From Stenopsyche tienmushanensis (lineage: Eukaryota > Arthropoda > Insecta > Trichoptera > Stenopsychidae), in NCBI GenBank assembly GCA_008973525.1, contig WACJ01000273.1, positions 402,569 to 466,568 of the forward strand: a DNA stretch of 64,000 nt. Direction: 5' to 3'. Every line of letters starts with the position of its first letter. Position 1 is the first letter of the stretch. The notes beneath the pieces were generated by a model. The model was not told the DNA's origin, searched no databases, and saw only the letters and a list, made by a program, of their open reading frames with translations. The translations under genes were made by a program, and so were the position numbers. Below are positions 33,900 to 51,989 of this stretch, piece by piece.

Positions 33900-36487
33900 C
33901 CCAGGTCGCAGTTTGAGCTCCTCATTTTAAGCATAGTAGCATTTTGCACTTAAGTCTGAAAACTTCTTCATGACTGAGATCTTGGGTCTTCTTCCCTGCC
34001 GCATCGGAGCGTATTCGTTCATCATCGATCTTGGTTCTATTTTGTCGAGATTAAATTGTAAGCATCTGTTTTGTATTTATATTACCGTGGTTAATTTTCA
34101 GCTGGATTATAATCTAATTCTTGATTAATTGACGTTAATGTATGACAATTTTCTGTAAGAATGCTTCGATTTAAATCGTAATCTGTATCCTTGATCGGGA
34201 TGCATATTAGATTATTTTGTAATTAACGAGTGCAATCGTGAAAGCTGGAAAATCGCGCGCTTGTTTGTCTCGAGAAGGAGCGACAATCCTGAGGGAGGAT
34301 CGCTATGGTTGGTTTATTTGTAAAGTGCACGCTGCGTAGACTTTTTTCCAGCAGTGTCTACGTTATCCCATCACGTTCCAGTGGACTTGTTGGGTTTTTT
34401 TTTGGTTTTTTGAGGCACATGTTTTAAAATTTCGAGTTGTGGAGCAATGGGGGCTATTTTTGAGGCACGGGTCATGGGGCTTAGCAAGGAAAAATCCATA
34501 TTTATATGATGTTTTAGATGCGGGTCTACGGAGGGTAGGTGCAGCTTCAGTGCGGGAGATGCGCGGGTGTGTCTAGGGCCGTTCGTCTGTAAGCCGCTTA
34601 TCCGAGAGGGAGTGCTGCGACCGCCCATCCTTGAAGGATGAGGCGGAAAAAATGCAATAACTCATTTCTGCCACGACTGAATCACACAAATTGATTCAAA
34701 AAATAACAATCACATGCCTAAATTGCGAGATCTCATTTCAAATGTACAGCATCTCGCCTTGGAGACAGCAAAGAGGCGCATGGTATATCTGTTTAGTGAC
34801 TTCGCCCTCCTCATCCAAACATTTCCCTGAGGGCCATGCGCTCTCGAAGCGCAAGAAAACCTGCGCAACCAACATCACTGGATACAGATACAGACCTCCG
34901 TAAGCCCACCTACACAAAATGTATATACAAGTAGATATCATCACGCCTTACCGCCATAATAGCTTCCTCGACAATGCTAGACGCTATCCATCACGACCTC
35001 ACCTATACACGACCGAATCTATACATTTTTCTATTCCCTTGTTTTTCAACAGGACGACGTCTGTGCCGCTCATATATTAGGAATTATGACACCTCCTTCT
35101 AAATAAAATGACAATCTCCTGAAGAATCCATCTTTGACAATGATAATACTTAAGGTTTCGGCGTGAGGGGCATTGCAAATTCTCGAAGGTTTTTAGTTTC
35201 ATCCGCCCACTGTTGATTGGAACCAGATGACTGACGTCAACTGATATACAATCTTTCATAAATGCTTAATATTCAGATTTAAATGCTTATTGATTCTCTT
35301 TTAAAACGGTTGCTGTAATGTAGTCAAATTTTGAAGCTTCTCTCCACTGTTTCCAGCATATCGAAAGCAGCTTAAATATCATTCATCAGTTGAGCCAGGG
35401 TCTTTGGACGATTGATGTAAACTATAAAGCTCAGATAGCCCCTAAAAAGTAAGAAGATCAGGCATCCAGCGAAGTGTTTTCGCAAAAGATTCATCGCTGC
35501 TGAAACCAGATATTCCCAAGACACCCATTTCTTCAAGTTTTTGTAAAAATAAGCTCCTCAATCATATGGACATATCGAACAGAAGTGTCCATAATAGACT
35601 TTTGCCTGATGCCGATCGTTCGAGGATTTAATCAAATTGCTTGATCATTAGAAACAATATTACGTGGTTGTTAATAATGTTTATAAAACTAAAAAAAATC
35701 TAAGTATGTGTCAGCATTTTGTGAACAGTCCCCATGTCTATATATTTTTAATTACACGCCACGTAGTCTAAAGCTTAGTCCACAGCCGTCAGTCCTATGG
35801 TAAGATTGTTTTTAATTAGTTCACAAAATATATCTTATTTATATCTTAGAACAGCGTTCCTTAAACTGGTGTCCATGAAGTCCTCGAAAATACAATTCAA
35901 TCAAATTTACACAATTTAACAAAACTCACAAAATTATGTTTGTATGTCTCAGCATTTTGTGTTAGTTAGCCTCACTGTCTATTATTTAAATGCCACGTAG
36001 TCTCTGGCTAAAACTATTGCGTTAATATGTGGTTATGAAACGTTAGCCACCTGAAGTGTTTTTAGTGCTGCGTGAGTCACTCCATGAAATCAGTCCTCTG
36101 ATAACAATTATGCGTTCTATTATATAACAATAGATATTGATAAGCTAAGGTCTTTTTATTGTAGAGCGATTTCTCTGGTCATCTCTCCACCATTTCTATT
36201 GCTTATAATTAACCACATTTTTTATTCAAGTTCATTAATGAGTTCATAATATAATTTTATATATTGAATATTCCCTATGTGCAGCAAAATAACTTAATTA
36301 TATTTTATGCTACGTTTCAATGAAAGCAATTAAATATAACAGTCTTCCTTCGAACTTCCCTCATGGAATGAATGTCGCTTCGGGTGTGCGTTCCAAATAA
36401 GGAAGTTTCCCTGCCGCACACTGTATTTTTTTGTATTCATCAATTGATATTTTAGTGTCGATTATCTTTGGAGATTTGAGGATTTGG
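33900..36487. other. Non-coding stretch with an unassigned GC-rich part
   Basis: 34371-34640 (minus) is GC-rich and has an open frame of 85 codons ending in a Lys-rich tail; it could be the front of a decayed retrotransposon but shows no diagnostic motif. No gene recognised elsewhere. Confidence 0.3.
35695..36012. repeat. Local direct duplication
   Basis: 35695-35775 and 35935-36003 share GTATGTGTCAGCATTTTGTG, a Cxxx-TGTCTAT-ATTT word and GCCACGTAGTCT in the same order and orientation, with many substitutions. It is an old tandem duplication, about 235 bases apart. Confidence 0.55.
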
Positions 36488-36724
36488 GCGTGTAAGGGTC
36501 AGTTTATTTGGTCCCGCGTGTTTGTCGGCCATTTTGTTCAGTCACAATAAATTTTTTCGATGGCGAGCTGGTGACGGAGGCCTGTGACACTGGCTTATAA
36601 AAGCTGATGCATCGACTATAGACATGTCTCTATCTCGATCACGTTGAAAAATAGTTTAATATATTTGTTAAGTATTTTTCGATCCTAGATAAATGCTGTA
36701 ACCTTACTTTCTGGATGATCCATG
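36488..36724 (+). mobile_element. Miniature derivative of the 60-kb mariner element
   Basis: Its left part (GGCGTGTAAGGGTCAGTTTA ... CCGCGTGTTTGTCGGCCATT) matches 60365-60420, and its right part (TGTCTCTATCTCGATCACGT ... TTACTTTCTGGATGA) matches 61155-61290. The coding middle is missing, so it looks like an internal-deletion copy. Confidence 0.6.
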
Positions 36725-37078
36725 TACTATTGTATTATTAGCCCAAAATGCACAATAGTGCAATAATGTATTCGTACAGCGTCGACTGAGTTCGTCGCAT
36801 GCTGAAAAATGAAAATGTACTGAAACCCTACAACATTAAAAAATGCAGCTTCTTATGAACAAACAGAAGTAAACGTTTGTAAAAAAATATCGAATAATTT
36901 CAATGAAAATTGAAAATCACTAAGAATCTTAAGCATAGAATAGTCATAAGAGATCGAGGAATGATAATTAATATTTATAGAAGAAAGAATAGTATGAACG
37001 ATGCGTCCATATCGTGAATATATAAATAATTTGGTTGTAGTACTTTTAAGAAAATGCGTGCTAATATGTAACAAAATA

Positions 37079-37145
37079 CAGTTGACCCTTCTATAGCGTC
37101 GAGATGGGGATTTATATAAGCAAAACGCTATAGGAGGATCGGCTG
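37079..37145. mobile_element. 67-bp TA-flanked miniature element (CAGTTGACCC family), copy 1
   Basis: CAGTTGACCCTTCTATAGCG on the left pairs with CGCTATAGGAGGATCGGCTG on the right, with TA on both sides (37077-37078, 37146-37147). Almost the whole element is one hairpin. The ends recall pogo/Tigger termini. Confidence 0.7.
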
Positions 37146-38334
37146 TAATTGATTTATAAACTGAGCGTCTTTTAGCAGGTTGTAACAAATATTTTGAATG
37201 TTGATAATGTTGCTTGTGGAAGCTATCTAACATCAATGTGAATTAGATTTGTTAAAGTTATTGATTTAATTAGCCTAGAAAGTAAAGCCCTTTGAGTTCT
37301 CGGTAGTCGCTAACGAGTCGGCATTGTCAGCGCAGGGCTCGAAGATTTCTTTCGAATTCAAAATAAACATCTTAATCCCTTTAGTGATCGTATCTCGTCT
37401 TCCCAGAACTAGAAGACATCGTCGAGGACGCGTTTCGAGTGATGGAGCATCCTGTATTCGGCAGACTTTATACGTCCGAAACCAATAATGTTATGTTGAT
37501 ACATAAAAAAAAGTGATTGCTTTCTGCGTACGGCATCCACCCTCGAAATGAGGGTTCCGCTCTCTAGAGACTTTCGCCTATTTAAGGGCATTTAGTTCCA
37601 CATTTATTATTTACTAGCATCCGATCTTGCCATCCATGTCTCCCCCTGTAACGCGAAACCGCAAACAGAAAGCCAGTATTATGTTCGGCACATAAAGAGT
37701 CTCGATATCGGGGTGTGCGCAGACGGAGAGCGACCGACCGAACGAGTTTTCGAGCATTTCGCAACGTTTTAATTGCCGAATATCGAATGTCGAATTTTTG
37801 ATCCGATTTTGTGAGTCGAATGTCTTTCAATTTTTTCGAGATTGGATCGCTCGCTTCGAAGAATGTCGGGCTGAGAATAAAAGCGTTTCTCGACAGTCCC
37901 CTGTCTGTAGGGAATCCAAACAAATAATGGAGTTTATATCGGCCGGGTGTAGGATTACGGGGGCAACAGTCAGACGAATTCTACTTGTAGGGTTTCTTAC
38001 TTACGTAATAGGACCTGTGAACTGTAGGGTTGTCAGATTTACAAAACGAGCCCTTTCCTACCGAATAATCTATCGTTAAAATATCGAAGCGCTTATCTGT
38101 TTCGTGCTATCCACAAATATTTTATTAAAATTACAAATATACAATTTAAAACGCAGAGAAGACAACTTTTTTAAAAAACCATTTATATTCATAAAAAAAA
38201 AGTCATCGCATTCAAATAAAATTAGATTTTTAATTGATACACCATTAAATTAGATTGATATTTACATCATGCGCATATTGTAAATATTTCGGCAATATAA
38301 CGCTATAAATTTTATTTTATTTATTGATAAAGTA

Positions 38335-38395
38335 CAGTTAATCCTTCTATAGCGTCGATATATAGAAGTAAAACGCTATAGAAAGTCAGGCACTC
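38335..38395. mobile_element. CAGTTGACCC-family element, copy 2 (one end)
   Basis: TA then CAGTTAATCCTTCTATAGCG and a nearby AAACGCTATAGAAAGTCAGG. The right terminal CTG-TA is lost. Confidence 0.6.
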
Positions 38396-38399
38396 ACAC

Positions 38400-40121
38400 A
38401 AAATGGTTATTTAAAATTTAATAGTTTAAATGACAATAAAGTCAAGTTTTTCTAAAAATTTCGACATTAAATCCATTTTAAATAAAGTTATTCAATGACG
38501 TTTATCCAGATGTTTTTATAACATTTTATATAAATGTATTTTCTTATTCAGATATGGATTTGGGGCGCTTTTTTCAGCTTCTGGAAAGGTACGCATTGAA
38601 TAAAATGGAAATAAAAACATTTTCAAATTACCATAAATTTATTTAAATCTTTTTGCACAAATTTTACACATAATTGATTCGATCCAATTCAATTCTTACA
38701 ATCTTAATTATTTATAGCATCTATCAATATTTTCAACACTAAATGTCTTAGAAGTAGATTTGTAATATATACAAGTGACTTTTACTCGTAGGAAATACAA
38801 TATGAAAAGTAAAAACATGAAAAAATTATATATTGACAATTGTTTTGTAGGCCGCGAAGTTTCGGGTCGGCCAGAACCCAAAAGCTGTTATTCTTTAGGT
38901 GCGAACGATCTCTTTTACGAACATTTTTTTTTTACATACACATTTACTAAATCTAAATAAACCATCGTCCATTTGTACTAATATAACGTCGAAATTTACG
39001 CACATACAATGTTAAACCACCGTGTCATCGACAGTCAGAACGCGTTATACCTAAAGCAAAAATTTTGTTAACGTTAAGTGTCGACATATACAGAATTCTC
39101 ATGCTCGGATTCGAAGATGACACATAAAAAAAAACTTTTTTGAAAAACGATTTTGTATGGGATTTATGCTTTTTTACATTAAAATATATCATTTTCGATC
39201 CAAAATAGAGCTTTCTGTATATGTTCGAATTAGAATTTATGATATGCTTTCACATTTTGATATTTTATCAAATCTTGCATTTATATGCAAATTTGAATAC
39301 GGAAAATAATATAAACTTCGTTGTTAAAAGATGTTACATTAAAAATCATAAATATACATAAGATTTCAATGCATATTGTTCATTGTACGTAGTTTATTCC
39401 GCGGAACGAAAATCTTTATCGATATGTCATCTCGTTCCGTGAATTTCTCAATTCTCATTTCAATCCTTCAAATTACAAATATTTCACATTTTATATATAT
39501 ATAACTTTGATAAAATTATCTTCTTTATACAATAAGATTTTTCCTTTTTACAGTGTATACAGCTATAGTCAACATAGTATTCGTTTATATATCATTAGGC
39601 CGTCGTATCCGAACGATATCATTATTTGTAAAACGCGAAAATCTCAAAAATCATAATACTAATTTGACCGAATCCAGAGCGATTCGATTTAATCCGTCCC
39701 CTTTTCAATCGAGACGAAAATGGATTCTTAAGCGTCAATCGAAATTGTAAACATCAAAACAGATGGCATTAAAAATAATATCAGAAATACATGTAATAAC
39801 CCCATAAAAAAACTTATCGGTAAGATCGGATCGAAAATACATTATAATCGGTTGTAGATTACGAAATGGAACTTGCACCATTTGAGATCAATTTTAAAAT
39901 TTTATCATAATTCAGAAAGGACATTAAAAACTAACAGCGTTCAAATAATTAAAAAAAAACGGTCAAATAAAACTAAGCGAAGTTGTGACAATTTTGCAAA
40001 TTCATTCAACACTCTTTTATGATTTCCACTCTGTCTCTGCCTCGTTGGCAAATTCACATTTGACACTTTCGGCGTTGATCTTTAGTTCATCCCGATAAAC
40101 GGTATTCGTTTCGGTCTACCA
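38400..40121. other. oc downstream region, probable 3' UTR then intergenic DNA
   Basis: AT-rich and without coding signals. A minus-strand AATAAA (plus TTTATT at 39393-39398) lies about 725 bases past the oc stop and is a candidate poly(A) signal, but such words are common here. Confidence 0.3.
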
Positions 40122-47009
<6,888 letters not shown>

Positions 47010-47010
<1 letters not shown>

Positions 47011-47115
47011 TTAAATATGCCTTTATATTTATTTGTGATTATATTAGATATTTGATTTTAAATTTCGAGTATGAAACCTGAAAAACGCGCAAAATTAACA
47101 ACAAGCTAGAACTAT
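47010..47115 (-). mobile_element. TTAA miniature element, copy 8 (reverse)
   Basis: Reversed core at 47059-47095. The upstream phrase AATATGCCTTTATATTTATT is shared with 44571-44596. Confidence 0.55.
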
Positions 47116-47640
47116 CCCTATCCTAAAAAAAAAGTTTAAATTAAATTATAACTTATTTAAGATATTATTCAACGACATCAATGCTAATATTCAGTGTTTT
47201 GTTCGACGAATCTCATTTCATTGATTTTGAAGCCATACAATAGATTTTCTTTTTACATATCATAGTTATCGAATAAGCGTCGAATAATAATAACTAAGCA
47301 TGGAAATAGTGTAATTTTGATTTGTTGCAGGAGTTTCGAAACCCCTGTCTGAAATGTGGTCGCGCACCCCGGCGGGAAGGCTGGAGGATTATCCCGTTCC
47401 GCCCATTGTTTGCGACTCTGTTTCACAATTTTTTTCCACACGCATCCATCTCATTCAATTGTGCTCCATTATACGACAGTATGCGAGTTTCGGTTACTCG
47501 AAAGCATTCCATTTTCTATGTATCGAACACTCCGACGCAATAATGGGACGCCCTCCAACGGCAATAGCGCAAAAGCCATTCACGATCCTATCATTGTTGT
47601 GTTGAAATTTTTATTAATTCCTACATTTTTTGATTTTCAG

Positions 47641-47706
47641 CAGATTAATTCGATGCTTCATATGTGGCCTCCGTGGAAGAGTTTGCGATTTACAACGAAT
47701 TTACAG
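47641..47706 (+). other. Candidate 66-bp exon on the strand opposite oc
   Basis: Strong acceptor (ACATTTTTTGATTTTCAG), 66 bases open in the frame CAG ATT AAT (MLHMWPPWKSLRFTTNLQ), then donor TTACAG|GTAATT. A further acceptor-like TTTGTTGCAG lies at 47321-47330 before a GC-rich stretch. No protein family recognised; it could be an antisense non-coding transcript or chance. Confidence 0.3.
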
Positions 47707-48539
47707 GTAATTTTTTTTCATTGTCCATTTAATCGGATTGTTGATATTGTTCAGTATTTTTAATTAGGCTTATTGGTCATAAATTTGAAATTTTTCGAAT
47801 GGATGGAGCATATTTTATAGTATTGCACAATGTACAGCTATTGAAAATAATTTCCAGAGCTATTTTGTATTTAAAAACGAATAAAATTGTAGGCTAACCA
47901 ATTAAATTAATTATGAAAATGACGTAAAAAATACGATTGGATGAATTTTTGAAAATTGTCGGACGAGGGCGGCCGAGCCACGCCTCAGAGGCGGGGCTCA
48001 ATCCCGAGGGCGTCGACGCCGAGATGACAGATAAACGACATCTTAAAATGCTACAGCATCTCTTGATTATAAGCACCTCCATACACCTTCATGCATACCA
48101 TCGCGGCCTACTCTTCATATTTATTCTACTGCCATGTCTTCGACTACTATTCGGAACGAGACGTGTATCTCGTATAAATTACATTTATTGTGCTTCCCAA
48201 ATGTTAGCATTAAATTTTTATTAAAAACTTCCGACGAAATTAAACCCATTTTAAATAGATACGTTTTGTTACAAAGGCACTAAATTCGATTGAATCGAAA
48301 CAATGAACTCTCGAGTGATTTTAATTTATTATTGAAATAAGTTTGTAAATCTTTACTTTCTGCTCCTTCGTGCTATTGTGTTGCTAAGAACTTGCTCAGT
48401 TTTTGCTTTCGAATTAATTAAATAACGCATTTAATAACGTAGCACGTCAAAATTTTGCATTTAAAAGTGAATTAAGTTCGTTCGAACTAGCTTTATATAA
48501 CAAGAATAGAATGAATATATAACTTTTTTCCAAAATTAC

Positions 48540-49291
48540 TGTCTTGAAACTTTTCTTGTTTTTTTTTTGGAGTGACATCCTTAACTAGATTGTGTTTTAT
48601 TTTCTTCCTGTGTTTGTCGTGGTTCCTGCGTTGTTTGATCTAAATTTTCTTTTAAGTTAGGAGCTGTTATCTCTAATTCTCTTTTTTTTTGTTTCTGCTG
48701 CCCTTTTTTTCTCCGTCATCCGTTTCGGTGTTCTTCTTTTTAGATGGTTTTCGGATTATTAATTTACCGTACCTTAGGAAGACATATTTTCCTGCATCCT
48801 CTTCTTTTTTCAGTTTTTCTATTAATATTCTCCCTTGATCCAAAATTTGATGTAGGAAGTCTTCTTTAAGATATATAGTTTTAGATTTCATGTGTTTTTT
48901 TTTTATTTTTCAATAGATCTATTTTTCTGCCGTAGGTAGTAAACGTTACAACAATAAGTCTTACTTTATTTTCGTTGTATTTGCACATTCTTCTAACCAT
49001 CTCTAATTCTGTCCTATCACAAACAACATATAGCTCATCTTTCATCATTTATAAAATTTTATCTTCTAATTCATCATAGCCTCTCCGTTCTTATTCTACT
49101 CAGAAGAATATAATATTTCTTTGCTTGATGTATTTTTCCAAACCAGAAATCCTTTTTTCTTGTTCAGAGCTGGTTTCCTTTATTTTTTCTTATTCGACAT
49201 ATTGAATTTCTGATGTATTTTTTTAGTGCTTATTCCGAATCTTTTTTATGTCTGCTCTAAAATATTGTAGTAGTTTCTTTATTTCAGACAT
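48540..49291 (-). pseudogene. Degenerate LINE ORF1-like protein (coiled coil and RNA-binding region)
   Basis: Minus-strand reading from an ATG at 49291: MSEIKKLLQYFRADIKKIRN, then with several stops SSEQEKRISGLEKYIKQRNI, RRGYDELEDKIL, DELYVVCDRTELEMVRRMCK, and after a frame shift KTIYLKEDFLHQILDQGRIL and KYVFLRYGKLIIRKPSKKKN. This is the layout of LINE N-terminal proteins: a coiled coil, an NIV..G-type strand, an R-M/R-I segment, an IYI.EDF motif, and GK.A.IRY.KLI at the end. At least six stops show that it is dead. Confidence 0.6.
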
Positions 49292-49299
49292 CTTTGCGT

Positions 49300-51225
49300 C
49301 TTTTTTGCATGCAATCCGCAGTGCTAACGCAATATAGTGTCAGTCGACGTAATTTTGAAATAGTTTTATCCGTAATAACAGATATCGCTGCTAATAGTAG
49401 TGAATGTCACGTGGGTTTTTAGTTATTTTAGGTAATGTAACTATCCCCTTTCTTTTTCACTAAAAAGCACCCAAAAATTAAATACTTATTGGTACCTGCA
49501 TTGATATTGTTCCCTAGGTTGGACTTGCACTGCTTTTTAAATCCGACGTTGCATTATCACACGTCACAACAACAAAAATATGGCATTAAGTATAAAATAC
49601 AACGTCGTTCAAATGTCCGCCGCAGCTTTGCTAAGTGGCACGTATTCGGGAGGACCAATTTTCGATGACCGTTGCATAAATCTGACGGAATTTGCTGAAC
49701 TTAAGTTCTATCCTGTTAGAACTGCATTTTGTAACCATATTATCCAGTTTCCAAAAGATGTTTTTTTTTTGCGAAACATTTTTTAAAACTTGTTAATTTT
49801 CACACGTTATTCAATGTTATAACCTCTTATAATAATTTGCCATACACTATTAAATAATTTATAATAAATTTGACAGATTTTTCTCTAACAACATGATCGA
49901 TATAACCTAACAAATCTTGAGCGTTGCTATTGAAAAACCTCTGTATATTTTGTCTAAATCTCTTAAGCACTTAATTTGTGTATCAAAGTTTAAATTCGCA
50001 ATAAACTTAGTATGTTATTATGCAACTCTATTTACATCTAAGCCCCGTTGAATAGAAATACTTCGCATTAATTGAGATATGAATACGTAACTAAATTATT
50101 CTACTGCGAAATGGACGCGGTAATCCGGTCATGAACTCGTTGATAAGCATTAGAAAAAAATGCCAACGTGCAATATGCATGATATATAATGGCGATTTGT
50201 GAAAAAGTTTGAGAGGCACTGGCGAATTATGTACGCTCGCTATGGCTCTAACAATTGGTAACTGTCCTTGCGTTGGCTGCAAATCAATACGAACAATTTT
50301 TCACGGCGTGTTTCCCAATATTTTGCGAATGGGTATTTTTTGTGTTCAATTAGCCCCCGTGTCTGCATCCCTGCCCCGATTCGCAAACATCTACGACCCC
50401 TAACCGCCGCTGAACAAGCATTTATCTTCCGCTCCTCTACAGACGTTTCCACCCCCGCATAAAATCGACTGAGACCCCTTTTCCGCCATTTTCGATTCTA
50501 CTATCACAAGAAACACGTTGAAATATATCCGTTTTATTACCTTTTTTGAAAATAATTTATGGCCCCCTTTTTTTAGCATTTCGACAATAAAATATTGGAT
50601 AGTGATCGTTTATTTTCGCAAGAATCGCGCTGACGAGCAAAAAAATAACAGCCTAACGATCCCACGCTCATTTTTAATTCGTCGAAGTGAAATTTAACTG
50701 ACGGGCACATTCACATCGAGTTCTTATTTTAGATTCAGAGCTCATTATTAATATTTATTATTGGACATATCAGGAGAGCGACAAAAATGGCGTTGATAAT
50801 ATTGGGGTGGATTTGAGCACCAGGTGTTCGTAGTTTGCTCCTCCCCTCGAAGGCCAGATGTGTAGACCCCATTGAATAAATTATCACCAATAATAAGTGA
50901 CTGCTGCAGCCCTCCCATGCGATCACAATTAACGTTATCGCTGCTCATATTTTGCGCTATTATATTTATTTATAAGCACGCCCCGGGGGGTTCCAATCTC
51001 CATTGTGAAACACGAAAATCATACTCTTTCATTGTTGCAGTTTGAATTAGTACAGTAGCTTCGGATAGCCCTGCGCGCAGTATTTATCAATCGAGATTTT
51101 CATCTTTTTTCCAAATTTTCCATATATCCCATTTTCGCAAATCACAGAGACAAGTAATTTATAATGCATATAAAGAAATTCTCAATATGAATTCGTATCT
51201 GTGGATTTTACTTTACTATACAGGA
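49300..51225. other. Non-coding stretch
   Basis: No gene recognised. 50690-51000 mixes GC-rich words (an E-box CAGGTG, CGCCCCGGGG) with AT-rich homeodomain-like words and could be regulatory. Confidence 0.3.
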
Positions 51226-51229
51226 TTTT

Positions 51230-51602
51230 TATTTCCACGCGTATGTCGACATTATGTCACCAAAACATTAAACTTGTATATATACCATGTATTACGTTCT
51301 ACTCATTATTTTTGCCATTTATTATATTATATAAATGACAAAATTATAAATAATAAATGCATTTGACATCAAAACACATAAACTAATGAATAAAACTTTC
51401 ATATGTATCGCTTTAAAATGCGTTTTAAATTTATTTACACAAATTCTGTTTAATTTTTTACGGCCATATTATTTCTAAAACACTATTATGTAAGTTTTGT
51501 TGAACAAAAAACGTTTTATTTTAATTTTAAATTTCGAGTATGAAACCTGAAAAACGCGCGAAATTAATTACGATCTACCTAAAATAAAATTCGAGTGATT
51601 AA
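51230..51602 (-). mobile_element. TTAA miniature element, copy 9 (reverse, longest copy)
   Basis: Left TTCCACGCGTATGTCGACAT then TATGTCACC; reversed core at 51529-51565; right end ATTCGAGTGATTAA, in which the GAAAGG part of the terminus has been lost. Its right part lies in the segment duplicated at 54.8-55.3 kb. Confidence 0.65.
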
Positions 51603-51853
51603 TATTCACGTTATAATTCATGTCATTATTATTACTATTATTTGAGTCACTAAGCAACTCACGTAGTCTTAACATGAACATTCATATTCATCAAAATGCA
51701 AAATATGAACAGCAAGCGGGGGTATTAGATAATTCCATTATATTCAAAAGAGTTTAATTGAATTTGCTTTTTAAATACGAAATGTTAATATTATTAGCGC
51801 AATAAAGTAATTCATACCCGAGATCGAATTGCATGCAATAAATCCATATAGAT
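51465..51853 (+). repeat. Segmental duplication, copy 1
   Basis: From TTTTGTTGAACAAAAAAC through a miniature-element core and on to CCCGAGATCGAATTGCATGC and AATCCATATAGAT, this segment is collinear with 54822-55264, in the same orientation, 3.4 kb away, with about one difference per ten bases by eye. Confidence 0.8.
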
Positions 51854-51869
51854 ATTTATTTTATTGAAC

Positions 51870-51985
51870 AAAACCTGATGAATAACGATTTATTTTAATT
51901 TTAAACGAGCATTAAACCTGAAAAACGCGCGAAATTAATTACAAACTAGCGTTACACCTACTCAAAAAAAAAACGAAATGGTTAA
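51870..51985 (-). mobile_element. TTAA miniature element, copy 10 (reverse)
   Basis: Reversed core at 51904-51936 with a short deletion (AAATTTCGAG reduced to AACGAG). Ends GAAATGGTTAA. Directly follows segmental duplication copy 1. Confidence 0.65.
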
Positions 51986-51989
51986 TAAT

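Noticed and set aside
34371..34640. GC-rich minus-strand frame as a retrotransposon ORF1 start
   Set aside because: Suggestive composition only; no zinc knuckle, coiled coil or endonuclease sequence follows.
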